A stretch of DNA of 64,000 nucleotides from an uncultured Oscillospiraceae bacterium (lineage in GTDB: Bacteria; Bacillota; Clostridia; Oscillospirales; Ruminococcaceae): contig CAJUSD010000003.1 of assembly GCA_910589145.1 (NCBI GenBank), positions 1 through 64,000 on the forward strand. The letters are read 5' to 3'. Position 1 is the stretch's first letter; the number at the start of each line of letters is the position of its first letter. The position numbers were made by a program, and so were the translations under genes. Under the pieces are notes generated by a model that did no database searches, was not told where the DNA came from, and saw only the letters and a list, made by a program, of their open reading frames with translations. Positions 41,884 through 50,283 of this stretch are shown in pieces.

Positions 41884-41917
41884 GCCAGTCAGTGCTAATC
41901 CCCTTCCTCTATGATTA

Positions 41918-43579
41918 TCACTTGCTGAAATACGCGGTGCGCTCGTCTATGATTGACTGAATGCCTATTTGCTCCAGTTCTTTTTTGTACTCATCATAGG
42001 TAGCATCAAACTCTGCTGTTGGGCAAGTTACACAAGATACCGAATATTCGTCGCGAATCAGCTTCAGATCAGCGATCAGGCTGGTAGTAGATGGCGACGT
42101 GTAGGTTGTGTCATGAATCAGGGTTCCTATCAAGGCGTTTTCATAATTGGTAATTACATGGTCTTCATAGCCAGGAGCTTCTTTAGAGGTACAGGCGTTG
42201 AAATCGTCCACAGTGGCGAAATAGCCCTGGTTGCCGGTTACAAACATATCCGCACGGATCCAGTCTTTATCTTTGGAGTTGTATTCTGCATCTTTTACCA
42301 CAGGCACACCGTTTACATCGTCGTAGTGTTCGCCTTCAAATCCATGATAAATGACATGGCCGCCGTCCTTGGTACACATCCAGTCCAGATAAGTCATAGC
42401 TGCTTCTACTTTCTTTTCGTCCGCTGTCTTGGGACAGAAAGCGATAAGTCCGCCTGCTGCATAAGCCGCACTGTACTGTTTGCCGTCGTTGACATTTTTC
42501 AGCGGAGGAATAGAGATGATATCTGCACCAGGTACGTTTTCCTGAAGGGTCTTTAACAGGGAGCCGCGCATAACGTCAACGCTGCCGTTTACGCTGTACT
42601 CAAAGAATCCCAATGCACCTGTTACAATATAGCTCTTGAAGTTGTCTTCTGCCCAGGTATAGTATTCCTGGCTCAAAAGCCCTTCATTGTAAAGCTTATT
42701 CATGAAGCGGTAATATTCCCGCATACCATCATCGTAGTATTCCTGAATTACATCTTCACCGAGGCTGATGTTTACCTGTACTGGGTCTGATGCCAGCTTG
42801 GAGAATGCCAGTTTGGTATTCCAGGCATTCCAGAATTGTGCACCGATAACGTCCGTACGGTTATCAGGATTCTTACGAACCATCTGCTCAATCACTGTAT
42901 ACAGTTCATCGGGTGTTGTGGGAACAGAAAGTCCCAGCTTATCCATCCAGTCCTTCCGCAGGAACAAGTTGCTCTTTGCGGTAGTTGCACGTTTAGCAAC
43001 AATACCATATAACTGGTTATTGGCATTGCGGCCAATATTGATAACGTCTTCACCCAAATACGCCTTCATATTCTGCGCTTGGTCAGGGCCGTCGATAAAC
43101 TCTGTCAGATCCCATGTACCACCCTGGTTGAAGTAATCCTCAGCATATGCATATGTATAGGTCAAAGTCAAATCAGGAGCAGTCTGGGAGGCAACCATAA
43201 CCTGCATCTTGGTTACTTCGTCCCAACGGGGAACAGGAACGAATTCAAGATTGATTCCCACTTTGTTCATCTGCTCATTGGCGTATTTTGTCCACTTATT
43301 GTCAGTAATGGTGGAACCGTCTGGGGCATTGCTCCGGTCAAACAGTTCAACAGTAACGGTCACATTGTCAAAATTCTTAGCGCCATAAGTAGTTTGGTAT
43401 TTACTTGCCGACTCAGTTTGCTGCTGGGAACCGGAACCTTGAGCCTGGGAATTGCTTTGTGTTCCAGAAGAACCAGGAGCATTTGAAGGTGTAGAAGAAT
43501 TGGATTGTCCATTACATCCGCCCATAACTGCGGTCAACATTCCCGCCGCCAATAAGCATGAAATTATTTTTTTCTTCAT
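41918..43579 (-). CDS. ABC transporter solute-binding lipoprotein (LplA-like)
   Basis: A 553-residue extracellular protein. The signal peptide MKKKIISCLLAAGMLTAVMG is followed by a lipobox Cys (GGC) and a Ser/Gln-rich linker of about 40 residues. The mature part resembles the large family of oligosaccharide-binding proteins: TDNKWTKYANEQMNKVGINL, QGGTWDLTEFIDG, LFLRKDWMDKLGLSVPTTPDELY. It would deliver an oligosaccharide, here probably xylo-oligosaccharide, to the two permeases encoded upstream. Start supported by GAAAGGAAAGAC. No ATPase gene is nearby, as is usual for systems sharing an MsmK-type ATPase. Confidence 0.92.
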   Translation of the reverse strand: MKKKIISCLLAAGMLTAVMGGCNGQSNSSTPSNAPGSSGTQSNSQAQGSGSQQQTESASKYQTTYGAKNFDNVTVTVELFDRSNAPDGSTITDNKWTKYANEQMNKVGINLEFVPVPRWDEVTKMQVMVASQTAPDLTLTYTYAYAEDYFNQGGTWDLTEFIDGPDQAQNMKAYLGEDVINIGRNANNQLYGIVAKRATTAKSNLFLRKDWMDKLGLSVPTTPDELYTVIEQMVRKNPDNRTDVIGAQFWNAWNTKLAFSKLASDPVQVNISLGEDVIQEYYDDGMREYYRFMNKLYNEGLLSQEYYTWAEDNFKSYIVTGALGFFEYSVNGSVDVMRGSLLKTLQENVPGADIISIPPLKNVNDGKQYSAAYAAGGLIAFCPKTADEKKVEAAMTYLDWMCTKDGGHVIYHGFEGEHYDDVNGVPVVKDAEYNSKDKDWIRADMFVTGNQGYFATVDDFNACTSKEAPGYEDHVITNYENALIGTLIHDTTYTSPSTTSLIADLKLIRDEYSVSCVTCPTAEFDATYDEYKKELEQIGIQSIIDERTAYFSK

Positions 43580-43667
43580 AATTGTCTTTCCTTTCTTTCA
43601 CTGGAATGATGAAAAACGCCAGCTGCTTTGACATTTCCCATAGGAATATGCGAATCGCTGTTTTATA

Positions 43668-44546
43668 TCAGCCCTTCACCGAACCGACCATAACACCCTT
43701 TACAAAGTACTTTTGCAGCCAGGGATATACGATAAGGATCGGGATTGTGGAAACAGCGACAGTGGCCATTTTCAATGATTGCGTCATAACCTGGGTGCCC
43801 ATACCCTCCAAGTTTGCATTAGAGTTGTTCAGTTCTTCTCCAAACAGCAAGCTTCTTAACCGGAGCTGAAGGGTATATTTATCAGGATTTTGGATATAAA
43901 GCAAAGCGTCAAAATAAGTATTCCAATATCCCACTGCGTAAAACAGCCCGATGGTTGCAATAATGGACAGAGACAAAGGAAGTACAATTTTAACCAGGAC
44001 TTTCATATAAGACGCTCCATCAATCCGTGCCGCTTCCTCCAGGCTTTCAGGAAGGTTCAGAAAAAAGGTTCTCATAACGATAAAGTTAAAAACATTGACT
44101 GCCTGTGGTATAAACAATGCCCCAAGGGTATCATACAGGCCAGTGCCCTTTACCACTAAGAAAGTGGGAATCATGCCGCCGCCAAAGTACATGGTAAAGA
44201 GAATCATGCCAGTCAGGAACTTTCTGCCTGGCAGGTCCCTTCGTGAAAGGCCATAGGCAGCAAAAATGGTTAAAATCAAACTTAATGCTGTACCAATCAA
44301 AGTGACGGTAACAGTAGTACGCATAGCATTCCAAATTTGGGTTTTGCCTAAAATCTGTTTGTAAGCATCTACATTAAAGTCAATGGGATAGAAGGTAACG
44401 CGGCCAGATAAAACAGCGTTGTAACCACTCAGGGAATAGGAGATAACATTCAGAAACGGATAAAGGCAGACAAATGCCAATAGGGTAAGCAAAGCATAGT
44501 TTATAATCTGTCCAACAGGAAACTTTTTCTTTTGAACGACAGCCAT
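43668..44546 (-). CDS. Carbohydrate ABC transporter permease (LplC-like)
   Basis: A 292-residue membrane protein with six hydrophobic segments. The EAA loop, which contacts the ATPase, reads LPESLEEAARIDGASYMKVLVKIVLP. The N-terminus MAVVQKKKFPVGQIINYALLT leads into TM1. The C-terminus QKYFVKGVMVGSVKG is the characteristic ending of this permease group. The frame stays open to 44681 inside the next gene, but the ATG at 44546 follows GGAGGGTGGA. It lies 13 nt downstream of the other permease gene and 88 nt upstream of the binding-protein gene. Confidence 0.95.
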   Translation of the reverse strand: MAVVQKKKFPVGQIINYALLTLLAFVCLYPFLNVISYSLSGYNAVLSGRVTFYPIDFNVDAYKQILGKTQIWNAMRTTVTVTLIGTALSLILTIFAAYGLSRRDLPGRKFLTGMILFTMYFGGGMIPTFLVVKGTGLYDTLGALFIPQAVNVFNFIVMRTFFLNLPESLEEAARIDGASYMKVLVKIVLPLSLSIIATIGLFYAVGYWNTYFDALLYIQNPDKYTLQLRLRSLLFGEELNNSNANLEGMGTQVMTQSLKMATVAVSTIPILIVYPWLQKYFVKGVMVGSVKG

Positions 44547-44559
44547 TTCTCCACCCTCC

Positions 44560-45504
44560 TTATATAATCCCGTCCTCGCCGATTGCCTTGGCAAATTTAT
44601 CGGCGGCGATGAGGATAATAATGTTGATGACCGACTGGAACAGGCCAATTGCGGTAGAATCGCTGTATTTAGCGCTTTCAATACCTAAGCGGTAAGTATA
44701 AGTACTGATAACCTCAGAAACCCCAATTACCTTTTTGTTGCCCAAAAGCAGGGGGGCATCCAGACCAATGGTCATCATCTTGGAAATCTGAAGAATCAGC
44801 ATTGTAACAATAACTGATTTAATAGAAGGCAGTGTTATGTAAAATAGCCTTTGAAGCTTGGTCGCGCCATCCAGGTGAGCGGCCTCATAGAGACTTTCAT
44901 CTACACCGGTCAAAGCCGCCAGATAGATAATCGTTCCCCAGCCGATTTCTTTCCAGACATTGCAGACAACATAGGTAAAAATCCACCACTTGTTATCACT
45001 GAGGAAAGGGAGGGAGGAAATTCCAAATGCGTTCAGCATATTGTTTATAGTGCCGCCCTGCTGGGAAAATAAGTTGGTAGCAATGCCTGCCACAACCACC
45101 CAGGAAATGAAGTGGGGCAGATACAGCACTGATTGAGTGACTTTTTTAAAACCTGCGCTGACAATTTCGTTGAGCATCAAAGAAACAATAATAGTCAGCG
45201 GGAAGCTGGACAACAGGGTTAGGAAGTTCAACACCAAAGTATTCTTAATTGCCAGCCAGAAATTTTTATTGGTCAGTATCTTTTTGAACACATCCACACC
45301 ACACCAAGGACTTCCCATAACGCCTTTAAAAACGTTATAATCCTTAAATGCAATGGTTACACCGTACATGGGAACATACCTATATACAATGTAAAAAGCC
45401 ATTACCGGCAGCAGCATTAAATAAATCCATCTGTAATTCCACGCTTTAATCAGAGTCCGGTTGAAATTGCTTTTTGTTTTGTTTGTACTTGTGCTTACGC
45501 TCAT
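44560..45504 (-). CDS. Carbohydrate ABC transporter permease (LplB-like)
   Basis: A 314-residue membrane protein with six hydrophobic segments. The N-terminus after a hydrophilic tail reads YRWIYLMLLPVMAFYIVYRYVPMYGVTIAF, the signature opening of LplB/YteP-type permeases. The EAA loop is DESLYEAAHLDGATKLQRLFYITLP. It forms the transmembrane channel with the permease encoded next. First gene of the operon, with GAGGAGGAGCGGA before the ATG. The divergent AraC regulator starts 260 bp away, so the intergenic region probably holds the regulated promoter. Confidence 0.95.
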   Translation of the reverse strand: MSVSTSTNKTKSNFNRTLIKAWNYRWIYLMLLPVMAFYIVYRYVPMYGVTIAFKDYNVFKGVMGSPWCGVDVFKKILTNKNFWLAIKNTLVLNFLTLLSSFPLTIIVSLMLNEIVSAGFKKVTQSVLYLPHFISWVVVAGIATNLFSQQGGTINNMLNAFGISSLPFLSDNKWWIFTYVVCNVWKEIGWGTIIYLAALTGVDESLYEAAHLDGATKLQRLFYITLPSIKSVIVTMLILQISKMMTIGLDAPLLLGNKKVIGVSEVISTYTYRLGIESAKYSDSTAIGLFQSVINIIILIAADKFAKAIGEDGII

Positions 45505-45764
45505 TCCGCTCCTCCTCCTGTCCAGATGTTGTCAAGGAGAATGGCTTATCTTTGTTTTTAGGGCGTTCCTGCTGTTTGATACGCTCTTTCAAAGACATCT
45601 TCTCCTTTTTCTACCAACAATTATAGCATGGCTTTTTACTCCCGTCTTATCAGTTGTTGCTATTGCTTGTTCACATTTTGCTTATTTTTTCTGGACTCTT
45701 TCAAAATTTTATTGTATAATGTGGATAGGCGCACGGCAATATTGGATGGAAAGGAGAAAAAACT

Positions 45765-46688
45765 ATGCAAGTTACCGATAATCCAAATGAATTTAACTTA
45801 GTAAACAGTGATTGGTCTGGAAACCATTATGTGGACAGCCATGAGCTGGTAGGATATAAAAATAATTCCACTGTCCGTATCTGGTATAACCATCAGGACT
45901 ACGGCTATAACGCCCATTGGCATACTGCTCTTGAGATGATTCTTCCCGTAGAAAATTATTACGATGTCAAGGTCAATCAAGCATCTTATCATCTGCTTCC
46001 GGGAGAGCTGCTTGTAATTCCGCCTGGACAGACCCATACACTTATTGCGCCGGACAGCGGCACAAGGTTTGTTTTCCTTTTTGACATCTCCCTCCTGACT
46101 AACATCAAGGGATTTGCCGGTATACAGCCTTTGATAACTGGTCCTTTGTACATTACCCCGGAAACTTTTCCGAAAACTTATCCCACTCTGCACCATATAC
46201 TAATACAGATCAAGGACGAATATTTCAGCGAAAATGAGTTTTCAGAACTTACTATTACCTCCCTTTTGCTGAATTTTTTTGTGAGGGTGGGAAATCATTT
46301 CCGCTTTGCCAGCCATCCCTTTTCTGATGTGCAGCCTTTGAAACAGAAATCCTATATTCAAAAGTTCAGCAGTCTGTTGACCTATATTGATCAGCATTAT
46401 ATGGATGATTTAAGACTGGATGATATGGCCTCCTACATTGGATTCAGCAAATTCCATTTTTCAAGGTTGTTTAAGCAGTACACCAATGATACCTTCAGCG
46501 ATTATCTGAACCGGCGGCGTATCCGGGCTGCAGAGGAATTGCTTGCTGCACCCCCCCCCGGCGTTTCTATCACTGAAATTGCTATGAAATGTGGTTTTTC
46601 CAGTATCTCTACTTTTAACCGGCTTTTTAAGCAGGTGAAAAATTGTACGCCAGGGGAATTTAGGATGTTGAACTCTGTTCCAATTTAA
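45765..46688 (+). CDS. AraC-family regulator of the xylo-oligosaccharide operon
   Basis: A 307-residue protein. The N-terminal cupin-like sensor contains HWHTALEMILPVENYYDVKV and LLPGELLVIPPGQTHTL. The C-terminal double HTH has LDDMASYIGFSKFHFSRLFK and SITEIAMKCGFSSISTFNRL followed by FKQVKNCTPGEFR. A C9 tract (46551-46559) encodes Pro-Pro-Pro in the linker between the two HTH motifs, in frame as sequenced. It is divergent from the ABC permease operon and so probably activates it on sensing an oligosaccharide. AAAGGAGAAAAAACT precedes the ATG. Confidence 0.93.
   Translation: MQVTDNPNEFNLVNSDWSGNHYVDSHELVGYKNNSTVRIWYNHQDYGYNAHWHTALEMILPVENYYDVKVNQASYHLLPGELLVIPPGQTHTLIAPDSGTRFVFLFDISLLTNIKGFAGIQPLITGPLYITPETFPKTYPTLHHILIQIKDEYFSENEFSELTITSLLLNFFVRVGNHFRFASHPFSDVQPLKQKSYIQKFSSLLTYIDQHYMDDLRLDDMASYIGFSKFHFSRLFKQYTNDTFSDYLNRRRIRAAEELLAAPPPGVSITEIAMKCGFSSISTFNRLFKQVKNCTPGEFRMLNSVPI
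46551..46559 (+). repeat. Homopolymer C9 tract inside the AraC gene
   Basis: Nine C encode Pro-Pro-Pro between the two DNA-binding motifs (GCA-CCC-CCC-CCC-GGC). Any gain or loss not in threes would remove the second HTH. It is a third long G/C homopolymer in coding sequence in this window. Confidence 0.75.
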
Positions 46689-46692
46689 ATAT

Positions 46693-46729
46693 AAAAAGCT
46701 GTATGTGGACAATGCACATACAGCTTTTT
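46693..46729 (+). terminator. Terminator of the AraC gene
   Basis: A 15-bp perfect stem AAAAAGCTGTATGTG with a 7-nt loop, starting 5 nt after the stop codon and ending in T5. Confidence 0.9.
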
Positions 46730-46807
46730 GATTTTGATACGGTCAATTTATTGGCGCCACTTGGGACGAATTCTGTCTGCGGCGGACATAAAAGCGGGGG
46801 TTCTGGT

Positions 46808-46988
46808 ATCAGGGACACCATCTCAGCAACCGTTGGTTGTTCGATGGCTGCAAGAGACTATTTTAAAGTTTGTCAAACTCTGCGGAGTTTGACAAAGAGG
46901 AAGAAGCCCGCTGAAGGGGATATGTCCCCATAAAGCAGTTCTAATCCCTGTCTTGCTACACCCAGGGAACAATTGGGCGGGCTTTTTA
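46808..46988 (+). repeat. Structured dispersed element, copy C
   Basis: Begins CAGGGACACCATCTCAGC, then CAACC-gtt-GGTTG hairpin, TTCGATGGCTGCAAGAGA, a perfect 12-bp hairpin TTTGTCAAACTC with loop TGCG (46869-46896), and a final long hairpin with arms AAGCCCGC (46904-46911) and GCGGGCTT (46977-46984) ending in T5. The last hairpin encloses CAGTTCTAATCCCTGTCTTG, similar to GTTCTAAACCCTTTGCCTGC in copy A. It is the most complete copy. Confidence 0.7.
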
Positions 46989-47053
46989 TTTAAAATATCT
47001 AGCACTAATAATAATCTGTTTGTTATTTTGGTTTTCTGTGCCATGAGAGGTTA

Positions 47054-47125
47054 GGGGGAATTTCGCGTCTGCGGACGCGACCAGGGGGCTTTTAAGGAAC
47101 AGCCCCCTGGACCCGAAACCTTTTT
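47054..47125 (+). repeat. Dispersed intergenic repeat, family 1, copy 4
   Basis: Short version: GGGGGAATTTCGCGTCTGCG, hairpin CCAGGGGGCT with AGCCCCCTGG, and tail CCCGAAACCTTTTT. It lacks the GGTTCAGTTCAGCAGAGCTG block of copies 1-3. Confidence 0.7.
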
Positions 47126-47202
47126 CATCCGATTTAGGCTGTACTTGTCTTAGGTGGAGCCCGCATATTTACTTTTATTAAAACCACATGGATATACGGT
47201 TT

Positions 47203-48336
47203 TTACCAAATTCTATAGTTCCCGCTTAGAGCAAGATATGCAAAAAAGTACAAACAGTTATCATAATACCTTCTTTTCCCTGTGCGAAGGGGCAAACGGA
47301 AAAACCGTTCCACCCATTCCAGCCTGTACGGATTCTGCGCCGCTAACGATGCCTGGGCGACAGTGGCGGTGATTGCTACTGGATGGAGCACATCCTCCCT
47401 TGCAACCCTTCCATCAATTTCATAAGTATGGAATTCTCCTCTCCGGCAGTCCTCCATAAGAAATTGCTGGATATGATCCGCCGCCTGTCTCTGTCCCACA
47501 TCTTTGCCAAACCATAGATAATCCAAACCGATATTGGCGGCAGTCCGGTAAGCATCGCTGTAAAACCAGTCGTGGCGGTCGCTGCCCCAAGGAAGTTTAC
47601 GGCTCATGGGGCTCCCGTCAAACTCTGCATACTCTGCTGAAAAGCCTGTAATGGGATGACATGCTTTTACTAAATACTCCCGGCTTGCCTTTGCCGCTTC
47701 TGCCCAAAAATCTCTGTCCTCCTCATATGCCCACTGAGAAAACAGCTCGTAAAAATGGGGCAGATGATAAGAGGGATCTGTAAAATCACTTCCAGGTACA
47801 AAGAGGATTTGATGATTATCCAAATTCCACATAGGTTTTCCCGCTCTGCCACTTGAACCCTTATGGAGACATGCCCGAAGAATTTCCCTTGCTTCTTTGG
47901 AGTAATTTTGAATCCCCTCTCTATCCCCCCACCTGTGGGATGCAAAAAATAACGCCATGGCAAAGAATTCCTCTCCATCCGGGGCAGGGCCCTGCGCATT
48001 CCGGCTGCCATCCGGCGCACAGGACCAGGCAAAGTAACCTTCATTTTCTCCCTCAGACATCCACATAAAGGTTTTAGCCCATTTCCATAAACGGTCAAAT
48101 TCCTCTTTCATATTAAGTTGTACACAAAGCATCATTCCATAAGACATTCCCTCTGTCCGAACATCGGAATTGCCTGTGTCTTCAATATATGCCATACCGT
48201 CGTCAGTTGGAAAATAAATTCTTTCCTCTGGAGCGCCGTAAAAAAAGGTTTTCCTGATTTCCTCCAAACGGGAAGCCGTTTCTTCCGCTGAAATTCCAAT
48301 TTCCCCAAATACATTATTGTATTGGATGGTTTTCAT
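47203..48336 (-). CDS. GH8 reducing-end xylose-releasing exo-oligoxylanase
   Basis: A 377-residue cytosolic enzyme. GH8 features: catalytic acid Glu in SDVRTEGMSYGMMLCVQLN near residue 63, APDGEEFFAMALFFASHRWG with the conserved Asp, and PWGSDRHDWFYSDAYRTAAN with the base Asp. No signal peptide, as expected for Rex enzymes that trim imported xylo-oligosaccharides from the reducing end. The order and length match Bacillus Rex-type proteins. Start at 48336 follows AAAGGGAGACATTGAT. It lies separate from and convergent with the AraC gene but completes the xylo-oligosaccharide set. Confidence 0.93.
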   Translation of the reverse strand: MKTIQYNNVFGEIGISAEETASRLEEIRKTFFYGAPEERIYFPTDDGMAYIEDTGNSDVRTEGMSYGMMLCVQLNMKEEFDRLWKWAKTFMWMSEGENEGYFAWSCAPDGSRNAQGPAPDGEEFFAMALFFASHRWGDREGIQNYSKEAREILRACLHKGSSGRAGKPMWNLDNHQILFVPGSDFTDPSYHLPHFYELFSQWAYEEDRDFWAEAAKASREYLVKACHPITGFSAEYAEFDGSPMSRKLPWGSDRHDWFYSDAYRTAANIGLDYLWFGKDVGQRQAADHIQQFLMEDCRRGEFHTYEIDGRVAREDVLHPVAITATVAQASLAAQNPYRLEWVERFFRLPLRTGKRRYYDNCLYFFAYLALSGNYRIW

Positions 48337-48369
48337 ATCAATGTCTCCCTTTCCCAAACTTTTATCATA

Positions 48370-50226
48370 TCAAAACACAGATTGCATCATCTTCCATTGG
48401 CTTTCAGTGCTGGGACGGCAATACTTCGTTAAATCTCCCTTTGTAACTGTTTTGGCTACTGCATCTAAATATTTTTTCCTGTTGGGAATTTCTATTTTAT
48501 AACGGGTATTATTTCTTGTATTCCAAAGTATTCCTTCTTCAAGACCCAAAGCCACAACATAAGAAGCACACTGTAAAAAGTGTTCATGCGTTACCTCAGA
48601 TACAAATTTTAATTCATAAACGATTTCATTCTGTACAACATCAGCCAAACCCTGTGCCGAAAAAAGGACATCGCCGTTTTCTTCCCTGGCAAAGTCAATG
48701 ACACATGGCACCTGAACTGTTTCATCCACGGAAAACAGGCTGCTCAGACGGCCAACAATCTGCTGGCGTTCCGTTTCACTGACAAAAGGGGTTCCTACCT
48801 GTTCTCTGTAACGGTTCTGCCTTGTCTCCATGGAAACAAGGATTAAAATTTTGTTGTCTAGGGGCAATGCCCTTTCTTTTGCAGTATACAGATAATTTTG
48901 TTTATTTAAGTCTATCCATAACTCAATATTCTTATCAATTTCATAACCGCTGAAAAATACAGCTTCCTGATATATCCCAATACATGGTGAAAGATCAATC
49001 AGTTCATCCTGGTTGCTGATATAAATTTCAGATAAATCTTCAGGATTTGTAAGAGGAGTTACCCGAAGCAAAGAATAACATTCTTCAATATCTTCCTTAT
49101 ACTTAAAGTCAAACATTCCTGAAATGTCAACGTTTTCAAATCTATGGCCAGCATCCTGCTCTGTTGACAATGTTTCCTCTGAAAGCATTTCCTCTTTGCC
49201 TTTAACAAAAATAATCCGTTCTTTTCCACGGCTTGCCGCTACACAGAAGATATTTCTTAAAATTTTATATGACTGCTGGGGCTTGGAAATTCTCGATTCC
49301 CAATAGCTTTCCGTGTAATCAAATACAACGCATACTTTGCGTTCAAGTCCTTTGCTGCTGTCAAAGGTTGTAAATATTGCTGATGTAGGTTTGGGCTGGG
49401 TTGAACCTGCTGCATCCTTATCTGATATACTGGCAAAGACTGTTTTTTTGTTGAATTTTTGAGGATACCTGGTTTCCAAAATATTCAGCGTATCTGCCAA
49501 ATCACCTGTTCTGGCCCCAAGGCACAGAATATCCCGAGGGTTTTGTTCTGCCAAAAAATTGACAACTTGGTCTATTGCCATTTCCTCAACCACGCAGTTT
49601 TTATTTACCCCAATAATACTTTTATGCCATATACGGCCCAGCCTGGCAGCCAAATCCGCTGATAACCTAAAACACTGTGTAAATTCCAGTTTAATGTGCC
49701 TGCCAAGAAATCTCTCCATAAATTCAGGAACATTTAAAGTTGTCTTATCATATATTTTCTGTTCCATATCCCCCACAGCGATAATCTGCATTTTGGGATT
49801 TGTGGATTTTATATATTCCAACATTTCAGAAAATTCCAGCTCAATATCTTGATATTCGTCAATGATAAGAACATCATAATGTTCCAATTTTGGCTTTTTC
49901 CTGTTAAAAGATTGGATCAGATCAGAGACACCGGCTGAAACCCCGATTTTATTCAAAGCTAAATAGGCAAAACCATGATAGTTTGTCACTGTTACATTTG
50001 AGTTTTTAATCTTAGACTTTGCATCTAATTTCAAAAGTCTATTGTATGTAAGGTACAATATTTTTAAATTGGCAGGCAGTTCATCACAAAGGCGCTGTAT
50101 GGCAGTCGTTTTCCCGCTTCCAATACAAGCATCAACAAGAATATGATTTCCCTCTTTTGCCTTTAAGATAAATAACTGTTGTTCCTTTGATAATATCAAT
50201 TCATAACGATTTGTATTTATGGTCAT
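48370..50226 (-). CDS. Superfamily 1 (UvrD/Rep-like) helicase with PD-(D/E)XK-type nuclease end
   Basis: A 618-residue protein. Helicase motifs: Walker A DACIGSGKTTAIQRL near residue 35, motif Ia region YLTYNRLLK, Walker B VLIIDEYQDIE, motif III VGDMEQKIYD, motif IV QCFRLS, and motifs V-VI in FTTFDSSKGLERKVCVVF and NIFCVAASRGKERI. The C-terminal section (about 510-580) holds VPCVIDFAREENGDVLFSAQ and YELKFVSEVTHEHFLQCASY, which fits a PD-(D/E)XK nuclease core (Asp, E-x-K, Gln). It lies 57 nt downstream of hsdR on the same strand, so it probably belongs to the defence island. It has no GajA-like partner next to it, so it is not a standard Gabija GajB. Confidence 0.85.
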   Translation of the reverse strand: MTINTNRYELILSKEQQLFILKAKEGNHILVDACIGSGKTTAIQRLCDELPANLKILYLTYNRLLKLDAKSKIKNSNVTVTNYHGFAYLALNKIGVSAGVSDLIQSFNRKKPKLEHYDVLIIDEYQDIELEFSEMLEYIKSTNPKMQIIAVGDMEQKIYDKTTLNVPEFMERFLGRHIKLEFTQCFRLSADLAARLGRIWHKSIIGVNKNCVVEEMAIDQVVNFLAEQNPRDILCLGARTGDLADTLNILETRYPQKFNKKTVFASISDKDAAGSTQPKPTSAIFTTFDSSKGLERKVCVVFDYTESYWESRISKPQQSYKILRNIFCVAASRGKERIIFVKGKEEMLSEETLSTEQDAGHRFENVDISGMFDFKYKEDIEECYSLLRVTPLTNPEDLSEIYISNQDELIDLSPCIGIYQEAVFFSGYEIDKNIELWIDLNKQNYLYTAKERALPLDNKILILVSMETRQNRYREQVGTPFVSETERQQIVGRLSSLFSVDETVQVPCVIDFAREENGDVLFSAQGLADVVQNEIVYELKFVSEVTHEHFLQCASYVVALGLEEGILWNTRNNTRYKIEIPNRKKYLDAVAKTVTKGDLTKYCRPSTESQWKMMQSVF

Positions 50227-50283
50227 TCACCTCTCAATCAAATTTAAAACCAGCAAGCCTAACAATCATTATTGGGGGAGGTA

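Larger units (their letters stand above)
46730..47202. other. 473-bp gene-free region with two repeat families
   Basis: Contains structured element C (46808-46988) and a family 1 repeat (47054-47125). No protein gene is supported. It separates the AraC gene from the convergent GH8 gene. Confidence 0.65.

Noticed and set aside
48370..50226. Gabija system (UvrD-like helicase with an OLD ATPase)
   Set aside because: The helicase and the ATPase at 54254 are separated by hsdR and the TOPRIM gene, the ATPase has no fused TOPRIM, and the helicase has a nuclease-like end, so the arrangement does not match GajA-GajB.
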